The notes beneath the pieces were generated by a model. The model searched no databases. It was given only the letters and a program-made list of their open reading frames with translations, and had not been told where the DNA came from. From NCBI GenBank assembly GCA_003244035.1, contig QHBV01000253.1:14520-22536 (forward strand): a stretch of DNA of 8,017 nt, given 5' to 3'. The position numbers and the translations under genes are program-made. The stretch is from Solirubrobacterales bacterium. GTDB taxonomy: Bacteria > Actinomycetota > Thermoleophilia > Solirubrobacterales > Solirubrobacteraceae. This document shows positions 6,841 to 8,017 of this stretch, piece after piece (position 1 is the first letter of the stretch; the number at the start of each line of letters is the position of its first letter).

Positions 6841-6957
6841 TGCGCTCGAAACGCCGAATATGCGCAGGTGATGGACTGCGCGGGGCTTCAACGACTGGCG
6901 GTCGCGCGCGCGACGGGGATCCCGCGCTGCACGGTCCGTGATTGGCGCCATGGGCGC
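6841..6957 (+). pseudogene. Decayed helix-turn-helix gene remnant beside tRNA-Leu(CAA)
   Basis: Read in the frame of 6868, this stretch gives EYAQVMDCAG and then VARATGIPRCTVRDWRHG (to 6957), a clear helix-turn-helix signature. From memory, it resembles the N-terminal domain of actinobacterial proteins whose longer members continue into a LAGLIDADG-like domain. Between the two blocks the +1 frame reads GFNDW (6884-6898), the residues expected there in relatives, so two compensating indels are likely. A stop at 6835-6837 lies just upstream, and no plausible downstream domain follows before the convergent gene. Further rightward the frame stays open only as a shadow of the minus-strand membrane protein. 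It could instead be a very small intact gene from GTG 6868, but it has no sensible end. Confidence 0.5.
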
Positions 6958-6974
6958 TCCGCACGGCATGCCTC

Positions 6975-7008
6975 GACGAGTTCGTCGGCCCGAAGAACTG
7001 AGCTCGTC
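6975..7008 (-). terminator. Inverted repeat just after the minus-strand membrane gene
   Basis: GACGAG (6975-6980) pairs with CTCGTC (7003-7008). Alternatively, AGTTC (6979-6983) pairs with GAACT (6995-6999) and the outer stem is one pair shorter, with a bulge on one side. It abuts the stop codon at 7009-7011 of the minus-strand gene. With no T tract and an imperfect stem, the role is only probable. Confidence 0.3.
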
Positions 7009-7569
7009 TCACGCCGCAGCCGGCTGCCGCGGGTCCCTCGGCAGCCGTCGGCCTTCGAGCTTGGCCTCGCCCGGGGGAAGCTCGAGCTCGACGTTCCAGC
7101 CCTGCGAGAAGCCCAGCATCGAGAAGGCGATCAGCAGCGCCTGCACCGGCGCGAGCAGCAGCGTCATCAGTCCGAGCGTGTCCGGGTCGAGCCCGGTCCC
7201 CCCGAACAACGCTTGCGCGCTGGCGAAGCCCGCGTGGTTGCGGTCGAACCACCCCGTCCCGGCGGCTCCGGTGCCGGCGATCGCCGCGACGATCAGCAGC
7301 AGGATCGCCAGCGCTGCGGCGATCGGCAGCAGCCCACGCTTCCAGCGGCCGATGTAGAACGCGAGCAGCAGGTAGACGATGGCCCACATGAAGTTGATGG
7401 GCTTCTGTCCCTGCAGCTTCGACCATCCTCCGACCGTGACGATCAGCATCAGCGCGACCGACACCAGGAGGAGCACGACCACGATCGCCTTCGTCGCTCC
7501 GCTCGCGGCCTTGTCCCGATTCGGAAAGATGACCGAGTGGCCCGCCTGCAGGTCACGCCCTGGGGGCAT
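7009..7569 (-). CDS. Four-pass membrane protein of unknown function
   Basis: The 186-residue protein has four hydrophobic segments near residues 28-47, 57-74, 80-99 and 132-153. The positive residues favour both ends inside: RDK and K27 before segment 1, and GRWKRG (74-79) between segments 2 and 3. The loop at 100-131 would then be outside. No enzymatic motif or known domain is apparent. I prefer ATG 7569 over the TTG at 7584, because ATG lies exactly six bases after a TATGGT -10-like box, suggesting a leaderless mRNA, whereas a TTG start would put codons inside that promoter. It is flanked by two leucine tRNA genes, both on the opposite strand, and forms no operon. Its reading frame, composition and hydrophobic pattern argue that it is a real gene. 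Confidence 0.75.
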   Translation of the reverse strand: MPPGRDLQAGHSVIFPNRDKAASGATKAIVVVLLLVSVALMLIVTVGGWSKLQGQKPINFMWAIVYLLLAFYIGRWKRGLLPIAAALAILLLIVAAIAGTGAAGTGWFDRNHAGFASAQALFGGTGLDPDTLGLMTLLLAPVQALLIAFSMLGFSQGWNVELELPPGEAKLEGRRLPRDPRQPAAA

Positions 7570-7575
7570 GCAGGG

Positions 7576-7585
7576 ACCATACAAT
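7576..7585. promoter_or_regulatory. Overlapping divergent -10 boxes for the membrane gene and tRNA-Leu(UAG)
   Basis: On the plus strand TACAAT (7580-7585) is one mismatch from the -10 consensus and would start transcription about 20 bases before the tRNA at 7613. On the minus strand TATGGT (7581 down to 7576) sits six bases before the membrane gene's ATG. The two hexamers share the central TA. No -35 is clear on either side. Confidence 0.45.
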
Positions 7586-7612
7586 CCGCGCCGGCCGCGC
7601 GCAGCGGCTTCC

Positions 7613-7696
7613 GCGGGCGTGGCGAAATTGGCAGACGCGCCGGCTTTAGGTGCCGGTGGGCTTACGCCCTTGGGGGTTCGAGTCCCTCCGCCCGCA
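7613..7696 (+). tRNA. tRNA-Leu, anticodon UAG
   Basis: This is a class II tRNA that reads CUA and related CUN codons. Acceptor GCGGGCG (7613-7619) pairs with CGCCCGC (7689-7695), and the discriminator is A7696. The D stem is GCG/CGC (7622-7624, 7636-7638), the anticodon stem CCGGC/GCCGG (7640-7644, 7652-7656), and TAG is at 7647-7649 in loop TTTAGGT. The variable arm is GGGC-TTAC-GCCC (7658-7669) and the T arm GGGGG-TTCGAGT-CCCTC, with one G-T pair. CCA is not encoded. The 3' half is overlapped on the other strand by a recombinase gene, so it is probably an integration target whose 3' end is supplied or restored by the element. Confidence 0.96.
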
Positions 7697-8017
7697 CTGA
7701 CCCTCCCGGTGGTCGAACCGCGGGCAAAAGAAAGGACGGGTAGATCTCCGCGCGGCTGACCACCCTGATCTCCTCGACCAAGGATTGCAGCAGCGCCTTG
7801 CGGGTCGGCGGATCGCCGCCCGCGATCACCTCGCGCACGTGGGCGACGAGCAGCTCCAGGTCCTCGTCGCTCAGCGGCTCATGCTCCTCGGGCGTGTCGG
7901 CGCCCAGCTCCTCGCGCCGCGCCTTGAGGCCGCGGGTCTTTCGGCTTAGTTCCTCGATCCGCGGAGCGCAGGCCGCCTCGGGCATCGTCCCCTCCTCGAA
8001 GGCGCGGAAGTAGCGGT
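7662..8017 (-). CDS. Large serine recombinase/integrase, C-terminal part (5' end beyond the window)
   Basis: Read from the right edge, the open frame starts RYFRAFEEGTMPEAACAPRI and continues through a charged, coiled-coil-like stretch (IEELSRKTRGLKARREEL). It then runs into VREVIAGGDPPTRKALLQSL, VEEIRVVSRAEI and a terminal VRPPGGSV. This is the typical C-terminal end of large serine recombinases (after the zinc-ribbon and coiled-coil motif), recognised from the family pattern. The resolvase catalytic domain with its serine would be to the right and is not visible. An internal ATG at 7985 exists, but codons upstream fit the family, so the gene continues off the window. The stop (TAA, 7664-7662) and the last eleven codons (AEGLEPPRA and neighbours) lie antisense within tRNA-Leu(UAG), which indicates integration at the tRNA. 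Whether the full gene is intact is unknown. Confidence 0.8.
   Translation of the reverse strand, partial: RYFRAFEEGTMPEAACAPRIEELSRKTRGLKARREELGADTPEEHEPLSDEDLELLVAHVREVIAGGDPPTRKALLQSLVEEIRVVSRAEIYPSFLLPAVRPPGGSVRAEGLEPPRA
7665..7696. other. Probable attachment site (att) in the 3' end of tRNA-Leu(UAG)
   Basis: The recombinase gene abuts and enters the tRNA 3' half (variable-arm tip, T arm and acceptor 3' strand). This is the usual layout of an element integrated at a tRNA 3' end with the integrase next to the junction. The exact core cannot be set without the other junction, which lies to the right. Confidence 0.5.

Noticed and set aside
6766..6969. Minus-strand frame ending in GGTRTHKSFRTPG, and sister frames with WDSNPQ and VGLEPT over the same place
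   Set aside because: These are the familiar false translations of the antisense strand of a leucine tRNA gene; the tRNA at 6746-6829 explains them fully.
6958..7743. Continuation of the HTH-remnant frame as a 291-residue protein
   Set aside because: After the HTH it is antisense to the minus-strand membrane gene and passes through a tRNA; the composition is shadow-like with no domain.
7743..7773. Direct repeat GATCTCC at 7743-7749 and 7767-7773
   Set aside because: The two copies correspond to two Glu-Ile positions in the recombinase coding sequence; seven bases is too short to be an att or array repeat.
1..8017. CRISPR array, insertion-sequence ends, toxin-antitoxin or known defence genes
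   Set aside because: No regularly spaced repeats, no transposase and no matching domain were seen; any such cargo would lie to the right of the recombinase, outside the window.

Overview
The window is very GC-rich, with GTG/TTG starts, weak Shine-Dalgarno sites and -10-like boxes placed directly before start codons. This points to a high-GC actinobacterium. The protein flavour (deacetylase N-terminal domain, membrane-embedded M28-like protein) suggests Thermoleophilia/Solirubrobacterales, but that placement is inference from memory of related proteins, not from a search.

Region 1 (1-4593, + strand) looks like one operon of four genes with gaps of 5 and 4 bp and one ATGA overlap. The genes are a NodB-type polysaccharide deacetylase (start possibly outside the window), HMG-CoA lyase, a roughly ten-pass membrane protein of unknown function, and an acyl-CoA carboxylase beta subunit of the YngE/methylcrotonyl-CoA carboxylase-like type. 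The lyase and carboxylase are the pair expected in leucine/isovalerate breakdown: the carboxylase acts on methylcrotonyl-CoA and the lyase splits the resulting HMG-CoA to acetoacetate and acetyl-CoA. The biotin-carrying alpha subunit is not here. The membrane protein between them is the unexplained member.

Region 2 (4595-6704) holds a convergent minus-strand gene for a membrane-anchored M28-fold peptidase-like protein that lacks several expected metal ligands. A 58-bp divergent gap separates it from a plus-strand inositol monophosphatase family gene with intact motifs, which is followed by a hairpin.

Region 3 (6705-8017) is accessory in character. It holds tRNA-Leu(CAA), then a decayed helix-turn-helix remnant, then a minus-strand four-pass membrane protein, then tRNA-Leu(UAG). 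The last gene is the C-terminal end of a large serine recombinase on the minus strand, running off the right edge. Its last codons and stop lie inside the 3' half of tRNA-Leu(UAG), so the tRNA 3' end is probably the attachment site of an integrated element extending to the right.

I saw no CRISPR array, insertion-sequence ends or recognisable defence system. There is no gene-free stretch over 300 bases. The main points of interest are the tRNA/recombinase boundary, the probable pseudo-peptidase, the HTH remnant and the membrane protein inside the leucine-degradation gene pair.
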